Of a stretch of DNA of 64,000 nt, positions 38,201-50,200 are shown one piece after another. Location: contig NC_089225.1 in assembly GCF_963924675.1 (NCBI RefSeq), forward strand, positions 106,530,313-106,594,312, given 5' to 3'. Made by a program: the position numbers and the translations under genes. The notes under the pieces are model-generated. The model was not told where the DNA came from. It did no database searches and saw only the letters and a list, made by a program, of their open reading frames with translations. Within the stretch, counting starts at the first letter, position 1. Each line of letters starts with the position of its first letter. This DNA comes from Phocoena phocoena. Taxonomy: Eukaryota > Chordata > Mammalia > Artiodactyla > Phocoenidae.

Positions 38201-41200
38201 CTCCATGGCTCTGTTCCCTGGCCTTGGGTACTTACTCGCATGCATGTGCTTACCAGTACTCAGAGTAGCAAGTGAGTCTTTGCAGGTCTCTAACACTCTC
38301 TTCAGCGTAGCTGTCTCCTCTCTGGTACTTGGCCCTGCGGATGTTCCAAGTCTCCTTGGCCTCCATAGATTACCAGCTCTGTCTCCTCACGTGGAGTTTG
38401 CCTGTTCTGCCTGGCTTCCCTCTCCCTGTGACGCGGCCTGGAAATTTTCTCGGGGCAGGCAGTAAGCTGGGGCAATTGTGAAGTTCGTTTCGTCTGTTTC
38501 CCTTCTCTCAGGAATCACTCTCCTGTGCTGCCTGAAGTTCAGTGTTTAAAATTCATTGTTTCAAATATTTCCCTCCAGTTTTTGGTCTTTTTCATGGGGG
38601 AAGGTAAATCTGACCCTTGTTTTTCATCCTGCCAGAAGTGGAAGTTTTTAGTGACTTTTTATTTATTGCCAGTATTTTAGCTTTGCATTCAAAGCCTCTT
38701 TCAGCTTCATTTCTTCTGTCACTCCCTTATTCCCTCCACACCTTTTCTCTGACAGGCCCTGTGCTGCTTCCTCTCCCTCATCCCCAGTTCATGCCATTCG
38801 TTCCCCTCAGTCTCCTTCTCCCCAGCCAGTTCTTGCTTGTCAGTGTCTCTCCATTCTCATGGTCAGCTCAGGTGCCTCTTGCATGTTGTTTCCCTCCCAT
38901 TTGAGCAGAACTGAACTTTTTCTCCCTGTTCTGTTTCTACTACAACAACATTGTTTTCAGCGTTCAAGTATACAGGTTGTGAATCTGCTGGCCTTCCCTG
39001 TCGAGCACATATGTCAGTCCCCACCTGTGCACACACATGCAGTTTTTGACCCCTGAGGGCCAGGATGGGCCTTGCCCACCTTTGTGTCTTGTACAGGGGT
39101 CTGGGGGTATGTAATATATAGAGAAGGTATTTAGCAAGTGTAGGTATGTTATATATGTTTGTGAAAATGAATTTTCTCCTCTCCCCCAAAATCAGGCTAC
39201 AGAAGAAGTTTCCAAAAATCTGGTTGCCATGAAAGAAATTCTGTATGGCACAAATGAAAAAGAGCCACAGACAGAAGCGGTGGCACAGCTCGCTCAAGAA
39301 CTGTATAATAGTGGACTCCTTAGCACCCTAGTAGCTGATTTACAGCTCATTGACTTTGAGGTAAGAAATCAGTTTTTTATTTTTCAAAAACACTAACTAT
39401 TCGTAGTCATTTTCCATATGTTCTCTCCTCTGAAACATTTTAAGGTTCCTGTTGGGCTCTTGGCTCAGGGGTACTGACCTGTAAGCATACCCGGGCTGCC
39501 TGTCTAATTAGCGGGGCCAACTCAGGAACTCAAGGGTATCTCGGACTTAGGCCAGGTTTTTTCCCCCTCTTTCACGACATCATATATGAAGTTTTTTAGG
39601 TATTTGTTATGCCCTTTCATTTAGGCTATATTTAATAAACAGCTGCTGGTTTACATAATTCACTGGTTCTTGGCTCTCAAGGAAAAAACAATCTAAAGAA
39701 GACCATAGAGTGTTAGAATTTTTGAGGTAGGTGAGATCTTAGAGAACATCTAGGTTTTGTTTGTTTGTTTGTTTTTAACCTGCTGAGAACTCACTACAGT
39801 CGAGATTATATGTGTTTTGTTTGCTTGGCACTGCTTTTAAACATTTAAATGAGGATAACATTAAAACAGCAGGAGATTTTATACACAACTTTGAATTTCT
39901 GGCTTCCCTTGGAAAATTTGGCAACATTGGGCCTTGTAGTCTTGTGTGGTCCCTCAGCCCATGACGTTGGCATCCACACTTGGGTGTGCCACAGAAGGCA
40001 CAGCTTGCTTTTTCTACCTCGGCCTGCTGCGCTCATTTGCATTTCCTGCTCGTCCCTGGTAGGCGTTTGAGATTGGTGCCCAGGCTTATACAGCCAGATC
40101 ATCCCATGTTGGATATTTACTGCATTTATTAGTGAGAAGAATGGTCCTTGATACCAGTCTGAATAAACTAGTCTGAGAAGTGTGTAATGAAGGGCTCTGG
40201 CATGGTTGTGAGCAGTCTCCTCTTTGACTCTTCGTTATGGCTGTGCTTTGTTTAAGCCCCAGTGTTTATCGTCCTGAGGGATTGTATGTCTATTCAGGTA
40301 CTTGGAAAACCAGGGGAGAAAATGACAGACACCTGTAGCTAGATTCAGTTTTAGAGAAGGGTGGGGAAGATGTGGTTCATAGGTTACTTGAATGTATTAT
40401 CAATAGATAATAAAAGAGAATAAAAATTTACTTCTGTCTTTTAGAACAGACAGAACTATGATATTTCCATTTATATAGCTGGTTTCATATATCTTTAACA
40501 GAGTGTCAAATTCCAACAACAAGGATTTTTATCTCCACTACAAAGGTGGGAGTGCACTGGACCATCCAGTTCCTTCTCCTTCGTCTTCCCACCCCACTCC
40601 CCAACCTGGACCTTGAACTTAATATTCATTTGGGACTTCAGAGACATAAATTTAATTTAAAAGAAATGTGTGCCCTTGAGACTGGTTCTTCGAGATTGCC
40701 ATTACTACTCCTGACCTAGCACAGGCCCCAGGGTCATCTCTAGTGCTGGAAGGCTAGCGTTTCACTCACTCTCCTGCAGACTTGTCAGCCTTATAAAGTG
40801 GCAGTTCTGAAACATCTCTTGGGGTCTACTTCTGCATTTGTTACTTTCTTGTGCAGCTTTCTGATTATAAGTTTCGCTGTACTGTGTTAACAGGACTATT
40901 TTGTTTAGTGAAGTACAGTGGTGTAACTCTGATCTCTGAACTATTGCATCATGTGATACTTAGTACCTTAATTATCTATATATAAAGTTTTTCCCAATTA
41001 CACCTAGTTTAGTAGGAGGATATGTCTACTTGCCATTAAAGCTCAACTTCTTACAGAATTCTTTCATTTTTATTACACTAACAATACAGTTTCTCCTCCT
41101 TCCACCACTATAAAAGGAAGCTATATGTATTGTTTACAATACAAGCATCCTATTTAAAGCTGCTTGGGTGGGAATCAGATCCCTGAACAATGTAAGCATA

Positions 41201-44200
41201 TAGCAAGGTTTTGTGTTTCATATCTGAGTCAGCATGATTCTGAGAGTTAGAAATCATTGAAATTATATATAGTAAGATTTCACTTTGTCAACACATTATT
41301 CATGTCAAAAATACTTTACTATTAAAACTTAGGGACTTCCCTGGTGGTCCAGTGGTTATGACTTCACCTTCTAGAGCAGGGGGTGTGGGTTCGACCCCTG
41401 GTCGGGGAGCTAAGATCCCACATGCCTCGAGGCCAAAGAAACAAAACATAAAACAGAAGCAATATTGTGACATTCAATAAAGACTTTTAAAAAATGGTCC
41501 ACATCAAAAAAATCTTTTAAAAAAAATTCACTATTAAAACTTAGAATTTGAAATTACGAAGGAAGAAATAAAATAAGAAAATTTAATGTCTATGAACATT
41601 TTAAAGTCAGATATTCAGTCATAATTATAAATATACAGTACCTAGATTTGAGTTTATTTAGGGCATTTTGGCATTTAGTCAGGCATTTTGATATTTTTGT
41701 CTTCCTTAATAGGGCAAGAAAGACGTGGCTCAGATTTTCAACAATATTCTCAGAAGACAAATTGGTACAAGAACTCCTACTGTTGAATACATCTGCACCC
41801 AACAGAATATTTTGTTCATGTTATTGAAAGGGTATGTATAAAGTATAATGTAATAAGGTTTATATTTTTGACTTGAAAAATTAAAAGGAAAGATGGTCTT
41901 GGGCAAAAACAGGATGGTGAATGTCAGAAAGCATTTCCTCTGTAGTTTCATCAGCTCATTTTCCCATAGTTCTGGAACACATTTCCCTCCTTAAAATTTA
42001 ACCTGTGAGCTAAACTGAATTTGAAAATGCCCATGGGATTTTAAAGTTAGGTGAATTGTGAGCCTTTAAATTCTCAAACCATACATGACTGAAGAAAAAA
42101 ATAAGTCCTCTGTGTTCTTGTTTCTGTTCTCTAAGATGTAAAAACCTTAATTGTTGAAATATCAGCTAAATCATGTATTTAAAGACATCTTCTTTGGACG
42201 TACATGCACACGGTACTGCAGTAAAGGCTTCCCAGTAAATGGAGCTTGGATGCTATATAGCTTAACCTTGTTCAGTCAACAGTCAACAAAGTACATGTTT
42301 ATGACGTACTTCCCTTTGCTTTTCACCTGTGTGTGTCCACTCACCCACTTAATCTGGTAATTCACAGTGCATCTTCCTGGAATTACTGTTGGACTAAGCA
42401 GGCATTTATCTTTGGGTAGCCTGTCAGTTTCAAAAAAAAAAAAAAAAAAAATCAAACAAAAACCAAAAAAGCCTTAAAACTAAAAGTTTAAAAAAAAGTC
42501 CTCTTCTCTCTCATCACTGATTGGCAAGGTAACCTCCTGTTGTTTCACACCAGAGTTGTTTGCCAGCTCTGGGTACGTGTGCACTGGTGGTGTTCTGTTA
42601 AATTGGCGGGCAGCTGTTTTATTGGCATGACTGGTGGCGTGAATCAGCTTGCTCTCCTACCCCAGCTTTATAGCTTGCCTCACTCTGATTCATATCTCTG
42701 TGGTTTAACACTTGCCCCAAGTTCAAACTCGTTTAGACAAAGCATGAGTCAGTGCATGTGTTGGATGCCAGCATTCTATTTCCTTCTTTCTAGTTCTGTC
42801 TATGTTGCTTCTTCAGATGTTGCCATACGGAATTTTTGGCATCTGATTTTTTGTTGTATCAGTCCAGAGCTGCGTGTATGAACATGTAGTGAGTAGTCTG
42901 AAATTTTAGTGTTCTTAGAGCAGCTGCCAGATGCCTTTGTGTATTTTTAAAGCCAGTCTTCCTTTTTCCATAGAAAGCAGCGGTTGTTAAAATCTATGAA
43001 TTAGTTAACTCTGCCTGTGTTTTCACTTCAGAGTGGCCAGGGGTATGATATGAACATTGTTTAATGTCATGTAAAGTAAGACTTTTGAGGTAATATTTAA
43101 AGAAAGGTTTCAAGCTCTCAACTGAGCTGACCAGAGCAGAAACCTCAGTTTAGGGAGGCGAGGAGAAGCCATTTGTGTTGGGATCCCACAGAAGCCGTCC
43201 CCCCACCACTTACAACCCCTTTCCTACCTGTCACCAGGCTTCAACAATTACTAACATTTATTAACATTCTTGTTTCATCTATTCCTTGCCTCTTGTTTTT
43301 CCTCCTCAAACATAACATCACTTCAGTATGCATCCCTAGTACATAATAAAGGATTCTTTAACATAACCATAATATCATTTAAAAACCTAATATTATCTAA
43401 TGCCCAGTCACTGTTCATATTTCCTTGATTGTCACCAAAAATGTCATTTTTCATTTTGTTTAAATCAGTTTTCAAGCAAGGTCCACAAACTGAATTTGGT
43501 TGATATGACTCTTAACTCTCTGTTAATCTATAATAGTTCCTGCCCCCTTCTTTTAACACCATTCATTTGTTGAAGCATCTGGGTCATTTGTTTTGCAGGG
43601 AAACCACATATTTGGGATTTGCATCCTGTGGTTTCACCTGTAACCATGTTCCTCTATCCTCTATTCTTTCAAGTTAGTTTGACTAGATTCAGCTTCAGTT
43701 TGCGGGGGCAGGAATTCTTCATGAATGGGATTGTGATGGGATTGCTTCCTGTTGGGCAACGCAGGTTGTCCTACTTCTGGTGATATTTAGATTGATCAGT
43801 GGATGTAGGTGTTGTCAGTCTGTCCATTATAAAGTTCTCCATCAACCCTTCACCTAATGGTTTTAGTATCCACTGAGGATCATTGTCTAGGTTCAAAATG
43901 GTGATTTCCTAATTCTGTTATTCCTTCTCTGTATATTAAATGTGTTTTGTTCCTCAGCAGTGACTTCTATAGGAAAGACAGAATAGATGCTTGATTTTTT
44001 CCACTGTATCATTTTTTAGTATAATCGATTGGTGCCCTAGCCACTTCCTTAGATGAGCAATGAGTATGTTATTGTCCTAAGCACCATTATGACCTCAAGT
44101 TTTAGGGGTTTTTAAAATATATTTGATGTGTCTCAGTCCGTTGCAGTCATTATGACCAAATTTTTATGTCCAAATTGCCCCGTCTTGGGCTATTGGGAGC

Positions 44201-47200
44201 TCCTTCAAATTGGCTCCTATGTCCTTTTGGCAAGACCCCATTCGTCTTTGATGGCTTCCTTGCTGTCTGGCACAAGATGTCCCTTGCTCATTTTGTACAG
44301 ATCCTGCCTCAGACCCAGAAACAGCCATTTCTTCCAGAGGCCCTGTTGAAACTACCTGTTTAAGATGTTTCTGCTTTTTTGGGAATTCCCTGACAATCCA
44401 GTAGTTAGGACTCGGCGCTTTCGCTGCTGAGGGCCCAGGTTCAATCCCTGGTTGGGGAACTAAGATACTGCAAGCCATGCAGCGTGGCCAAAAAAATAAA
44501 AAATAAAAAGATTTTTCTGCTTTTGTTGATGAATTAGTTTGGACTACTTTAACGCAATGTGATTATCCACTCGGGCTATAAGTATTGACACTTTGATGTT
44601 AGAGATTTGGGGGAGTTATGCTAACAATATTAGTATGCATTTGAAAATAATCCTGTTGCTAGTGTTAGTCTAAATCTGGAGCAATCATTTTTCCACTGGC
44701 GATTTAAATGTTAATGTGCTAACAGGTTGTACAGCGTAACTGTTTACCTTGTACTCACGGGTTTACATTTAATCGTTTAAGACAAGCTTGACAAACTGCC
44801 ATCAAAACCTGCCCAACTTGTTGTACCAAAGTGTCTTACCCTTGTCTTTCTAGTCTCCTGCCTGTTACAGATCAGCAGAGATGAATTGTGTGATCAGCCA
44901 TGTTGTGAGCAGACATTTTAATAACACCTAAGAGCCAGTAAGCATTCTAGCTGCCATGCCACAAGTGACACAAAGGAACGTGATTTTGATCTTGTTGAGG
45001 ATCTATGATGAACATATGTACAACAGAAGGATAATTCTACTAGATAACACTACTAGTGGATTTCAGGGGATAAAATGTGGGTTTAGTCAATAAGGCAAGA
45101 GTTGGTAACAGAAGATGGACTTAGGATTGAGATTCCAGATAGTTTCAAATTTGCATAGGCAGAAAAAAGAGTGAGTACAGGGGCAGGAATGAACACAGTG
45201 ATTGACAACAGGAAGGAGATAGAGTGTTTTATGGCATAGTGGGAGAGGAGTTGTACCAGAAGAGTAGCTATGATGTGGGGAAGCCTGGGCATCAAAGTTC
45301 GTCTATTTGATTAGCAAGAAGAAATCATTATAAGCTCCTAAGCTGGAAAGGCTATTGATAACACTAGTCGTCGGATAGATTTGTTAAGACAGAGCTTGAA
45401 CAAAGGTGCTGGTTAGGGGTCACTTGAGTGACTAGGTGTGACTTCATGCAGCACTGGGAATGGATAAAAGAAAATGAAACTGAGATATTGCAAAGAAGTA
45501 TTTAAAAGGAGTGGTGACATTGAGGATGGGAAGGTTGGGAGTAGGTAAAGAGGGGAAGGTTTAGAACTGTGCTGTTCAATACTGTATCTACTAACAACAT
45601 GTAATTATTTAATTTTAAATTAATTTAAATTAAATGACATTTAAAATTCAGTCCCTCAGTCATACTAGCCAGATTTCAAGTGCTCAGTAGACCGCATAGT
45701 TATAGAACATTTCCATTATCAAAGAAAGTTCTGTTAAACCTGTTTTAGACCCAGGTATCTGAAGCAAAATAGTGATGCCATATTAGACTTGTAGAGCTTA
45801 TGGTAGGCCTTTAACTGAAGTACGGAAGCAACAGAAAATGCCTCACTACAGCCCAGGGTAGATCTGAGCTGGGGCAATTTAGGAGCCATGGAGGGAACCA
45901 TGAGGTCGTAGGAGCATTCACTAGCAGGCCAGAGGCAACAGAGGAAGGACCTCAGCCAGGCAAGAAATAGAAACAGAGGAGGTAGAAAGGAGAGCTGGGA
46001 GAACTTTTCTTTTTTTAAAGAGAGAGATGCAACGATCTGCATTGTCAGGAAATTAAATAGCAGAATTTATGAGAAAAGACCATTTGTTTTAGCGAAGCGG
46101 AGGCATTTACTCGTAAAACGTTAGGAAATGGATTCGATGGCAGGAAAGTAGAGGACACTGAGTGGGGAAGGAGATTAAGCCTGTGTGTGCAGCTTGGAAG
46201 GAGGTGGAGGAACGGAGTGATGTGTTTGAGCAGAATGGCAGAGTCCAGTCCAAGGGGTTTGATGTACATCAGAATGGAAGAGTCTGCTGGGCTGAGAGGA
46301 AAACAAGGTTCTCTTTCTGATCACGGGGAGGGAAGAGGCAAGAGACATTGAGGTGGGTGTAGAGGAAGGCTGTGCGGAAAGCTGATGAGGGATGCAGTGG
46401 AGTCCCCTGTGTCCACTGCGAGAGCCCTCGGGCCATCCCTGACTAGGCACTTGGTGACATCCTTTGTAGCATTTATGTGTTGCTGCCAACGGTCTTGGAA
46501 GTACTATTTTGAGTACTGAATTGAAACAAGTATAAATGCTGTATTTTTGATAGACCCGTTTAGATACTATGAATTTTAGGAAACTATTTTGCTTATTTCA
46601 TATTGTTTTTTTTTTTTACCTTTTTTTTTTTTTTTTTGTGGTACGCGGGCCTCTCCCTCCGCGGAGCAACAGGCTCCGGACGCGCAGGCCCAGCGGCCAT
46701 CGCTCACAGGACCAGCCGCTCCGCGGCATGCAGGATCCTCTCAGACCGGGGAACGAACCCGCGTCCCCTACATCGGCAGGCTGACTCTCAACCACTGCGC
46801 CACCAGGAACGCCCTCATATTGTTTTTTGATTCAGCTTTTGGTTTTTCTGAAGTGGTGAGAGCACCACATGTAAAACTAAACCGTATTTGGAGGTGTGAC
46901 CCTGTAGACGTCTCTTCAGATCTTTTAGCTTAAGTAATAAGCTTTTATTTTCATGATCGCTCTCACGGCTGTTATTTTTCTTCGGGTTGAAGCAGTCACC
47001 ACCAACTAATGTGTGTGTGCCCTCTAGACTAAATCCCTCTGAGCACATATTCTACTCTGAGAGAGATGCATTTCGTAACCTGCTCTGTCACTTAATTAGG
47101 ACATGTCTGAAACTTCCTGTTCTAAAAATTGGAACTGTTAGAGTTTTTAAAAGAACAGTGATGGGGGAAAAAAGCAGTCATCTTTGTCTTTTCTTTTTGC

Positions 47201-50200
47201 AGATATGAGTCTCCAGAAATAGCTCTGAATTGTGGAATAATGTTGAGAGAATGCATCAGACATGAGCCACTTGCAAAAATCATTTTGTGGTCAGAACAGT
47301 TTTATGATTTCTTCAGATATGTCGAAATGTCAACATTTGATATAGCTTCAGATGCATTTGCCACATTCAAGGTAACATAAAAACTGTAGAATTCTAAATA
47401 TACATACAAGTGAGATTAACAGGTGTGCTGTTTTTCCTAAACCTTCTCTACCCTCCAAGTCTATACATGGCTGCCCTCTAGCGGGAAGAGAGAAGATATA
47501 TTTAAATATGTATTGTGACTCAGGTATACGCAGTAGAGTCACAGCTTAAAAAGGGTAGAAAAGTTAGATTCTAAAGTCTGTCTAAAAGGCAAAAGTCCTG
47601 TACGGTCAAAAGTACACTTTTCTGTTAAATTACCCATCAAGTACAGTATATAGATATGCAGTACATGTGAAAATCAGATTTTTCTCCTGTGTTGGAACAT
47701 ACTGCAGCAGTTTCTTTGATTAAGCATCAGACAAAGTAGTTGGCTTCTGTTCAGGGCCATTGTTAATTCGCAGTATACTAGAACCACACTCAGGACAGAG
47801 ATTTCCCTATTGTGGACAGGCCCAAGGGCACAGTGGACTTCTCTCTCCCATCTCCTGTTCAGGCCAGAGCTTGTTTATTAAACACAAGGGGTGGGGGTGC
47901 AGAATCACCAGCACTACTACTCCCCCCTCCCCTGCCTACCTTGTCTCCCTGTTGTGTAAATTAAATACACAGATGATACGATACCACTGTACAACATGCA
48001 CATTTTTGTTTTGAAATGCAAAGTTCTGTGCTGTTTAAGGTACGTAGATAAAGCAGTAATGTTTTTTAGTGTTTTTCACAATGAGAGCAAGCCTTTATAT
48101 GTTATACTCCCTTATGTAAAATGTCTGACCTCATAAGTGAATATTTAGAACTGTAATTTTAATATAATCAGAATTTAATATACTGACCTGCAGACTGCTG
48201 TGCTCGGAAACCATGAACACTGTCACAGTGAGAAGTGGCCACTGTTTTTGTGAAGGTTCACTTTTATGTATAAAGAGCCATTGAGATAATGAGCACGTCT
48301 TGGTCTCTGAATAAAATTTGTCCCTCAGAGCGAATGAACACCCTCAAAATGGGATGAAAGCCTGGGAACTTGGCCGCCTAGGGATTATTAGAGAGGATGT
48401 CAGAAGACCTCAGATATTTATATGTTAATGTACAAAGCAAAATGAAATGAATATGAGATTATAACATAGAGTGGAAAATATGACATCTTAGGTATCACTG
48501 CACTTGGTGGGATGGGACTCATGACCTGGGATATATTGATGGAAGGGGACGCCCCATTCAAAAGAAGCAGACCTGTAATGAAGGGAGATGTAGCAGCACC
48601 ATATGTCAGGAAGGGATACTCCTGGGTGGGAAGAAAGCCAGAAGCCTCAGCGTGGGACACTCTGGGAGGAGGAGGGTGAGGGCAGAGGAGAGGAGCAGCA
48701 GTGGGGTCGGAGAATGCAGCCAGACCGCCTGACCAAGAAGAGCACAGGTCACACGCTCCTGGCGCAGTTGGCTCAGAGGTGAGAGAGATGTGCTAACTCT
48801 GTGCCACAGATGTGAGTCCCTGATTGGCCTTGCTGATAATTCCATTTCAGATAGGATTGCTTTTTTGAATGAAATTCTCACCAAGAAGAAAACGGTGGTG
48901 ATGGAATCACTGTGGGTAAAGCAGCCCTGTCAGGTCGTGGTAGCCAGAGAGGGAAGGATTGGGCAGAGTCAGGCAGGTATTCCCTACCTGAAGAAAAACT
49001 TGAAAACCATGTAGGATTCTAAGGATGAGCTCTAGAAGAGAGAGCAGTGAGGAGCGAGCTTGGCTTCTGTATCTCAGCTGCTCCCGTTGACTCAGAAGGG
49101 GCAGAGCCAATTAAAGAGCCTCCTGAATGGAGAGCTCTCCAAGAAGCAAAGTTAAGTAGAGCCCAAAACTAAGACAATATAAGAGAGGCACAGACCTACC
49201 AAACACGCCGAAGGTACCACCCACCCCTCCTTTAAAATGTCTGGTCGGCTCTGGTCTCACTTTCACACCAGAGGTGCTGACAAGCAGGGAGGGAGGACCG
49301 CTCCTCTTCTGGTTTGCTAATGTCTTCTTTGCAAAGAACATTTTTATATCAGAAAAGAGTAGATGGTTCGTGCTCTCCTTCGAGAATATGACCAGAGCTA
49401 CCTTCCCAGAAAGTGCACTCTACACACAAAAACTTTGAAACAAATGCAGCTTATCCATAACCCTGGATTTAAAGTCCAAGGAACAGGTGCTGAGTCTTAA
49501 AAGGAAATTAAAACTACCTGCGTGAAATATGTCTAAGATTCATAGCTTGAACGAATGGGGTTCTGAGATAGTAAATCAGTGGCCAAATATTTGTTCGTGA
49601 TTTTTTTTTTTTTTTGAGGAATTAAGGAGATGGGGAGGGACATCAGAAGGCCAACAAATATATTTCCAATTTTCCAGAGTAAAAGAAGGTAGATTCCCCA
49701 GAGAGGCTGGTGGAGCTCGATATTATTCCTGTGTAAGGTACTAGAAAGTATTGCTAAAGAGATGATTTCTGAGCATTTTGGAAAGGAAACCGTGTACCCA
49801 CAGCCAGCATGGATTCACTAAGAGTAAGTTCAGTCATACTAATCTCATAGACGCCAGTAGATCAGGGGGCTAAGGGTGTGGCTGCCTGGATTCAGTTCCC
49901 AGCTCTGCTGCTGATTTAACCTCAGTCTTTTCATCTGTCAAAATGTAGGTAATACTAGTATGTCAGGGTTATTGTGTCTTCACATAGTATGGGTGCAGTG
50001 AACAGTAGCTATTAGAATTATTCCTTTATGACAATGTGGATATATTAGATGTTGAATAATTGTACAGGTCTGTTTTCATGGAAACATTGAAAAGATAGGA
50101 GCTAGATGGAGTTTCAGGGTAGCAGTTCATAATTGAATGCCATATCCATAAGGAGCCAGAAAATGGATTGCCACCCTCCTGGAGCAGAATTTTTAGTGGA

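Larger units (their letters stand above)
14217..39195 (+). other. CAB39 intron between coding exons 1 and 2 (about 25 kb)
   Basis: The intron is bounded by GTATGT and TCAG. It is rich in L1: a nested pair at 19205-22345, a short 3' end at 24088, and antisense copies at 25140, 26920 and 28050. L2, hAT and CR1/L3 relics and an antisense ORF1 relic (37080-38080) are also present. The stretches 15400-16900, 22400-24060, 29050-30880, 31480-32840 and 38100-39190 contain nothing I can name with confidence. Confidence 0.9.
39361..41712 (+). other. CAB39 intron between coding exons 2 and 3
   Basis: This GT-AG intron of 2,352 bases holds a (TTTG)n run near 39755-39776 and one CHR-type SINE at 41333-41529. 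Nothing else is recognised. Confidence 0.95.
41832..47202 (+). other. CAB39 intron between coding exons 3 and 4
   Basis: This GT-AG intron of 5,371 bases has a poly-A run near 42431-42450 with no visible SINE body. It also has an old L1 3' region at 43190-44370, a CHR-type SINE at 44381-44508, a DNA-transposon-like block at 45568-45745 and a young cetacean SINE at 46612-46814. The rest is unassigned. Confidence 0.95.

Noticed and set aside
38863..39297. 144-codon minus-strand frame, the longest in the window
   Set aside because: It overlaps CAB39 coding exon 2 in antisense and runs through the splice junction. It has no similarity to a known protein in my reading and is a shadow of the real exon.
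41340..41400. A-box and B-box-like promoter with tRNA-like head, as in a tRNA gene
   Set aside because: It belongs to a CHR-type SINE with target duplications and a tail; no tRNA cloverleaf with intact acceptor stem is seen. The same holds for the other SINE heads.
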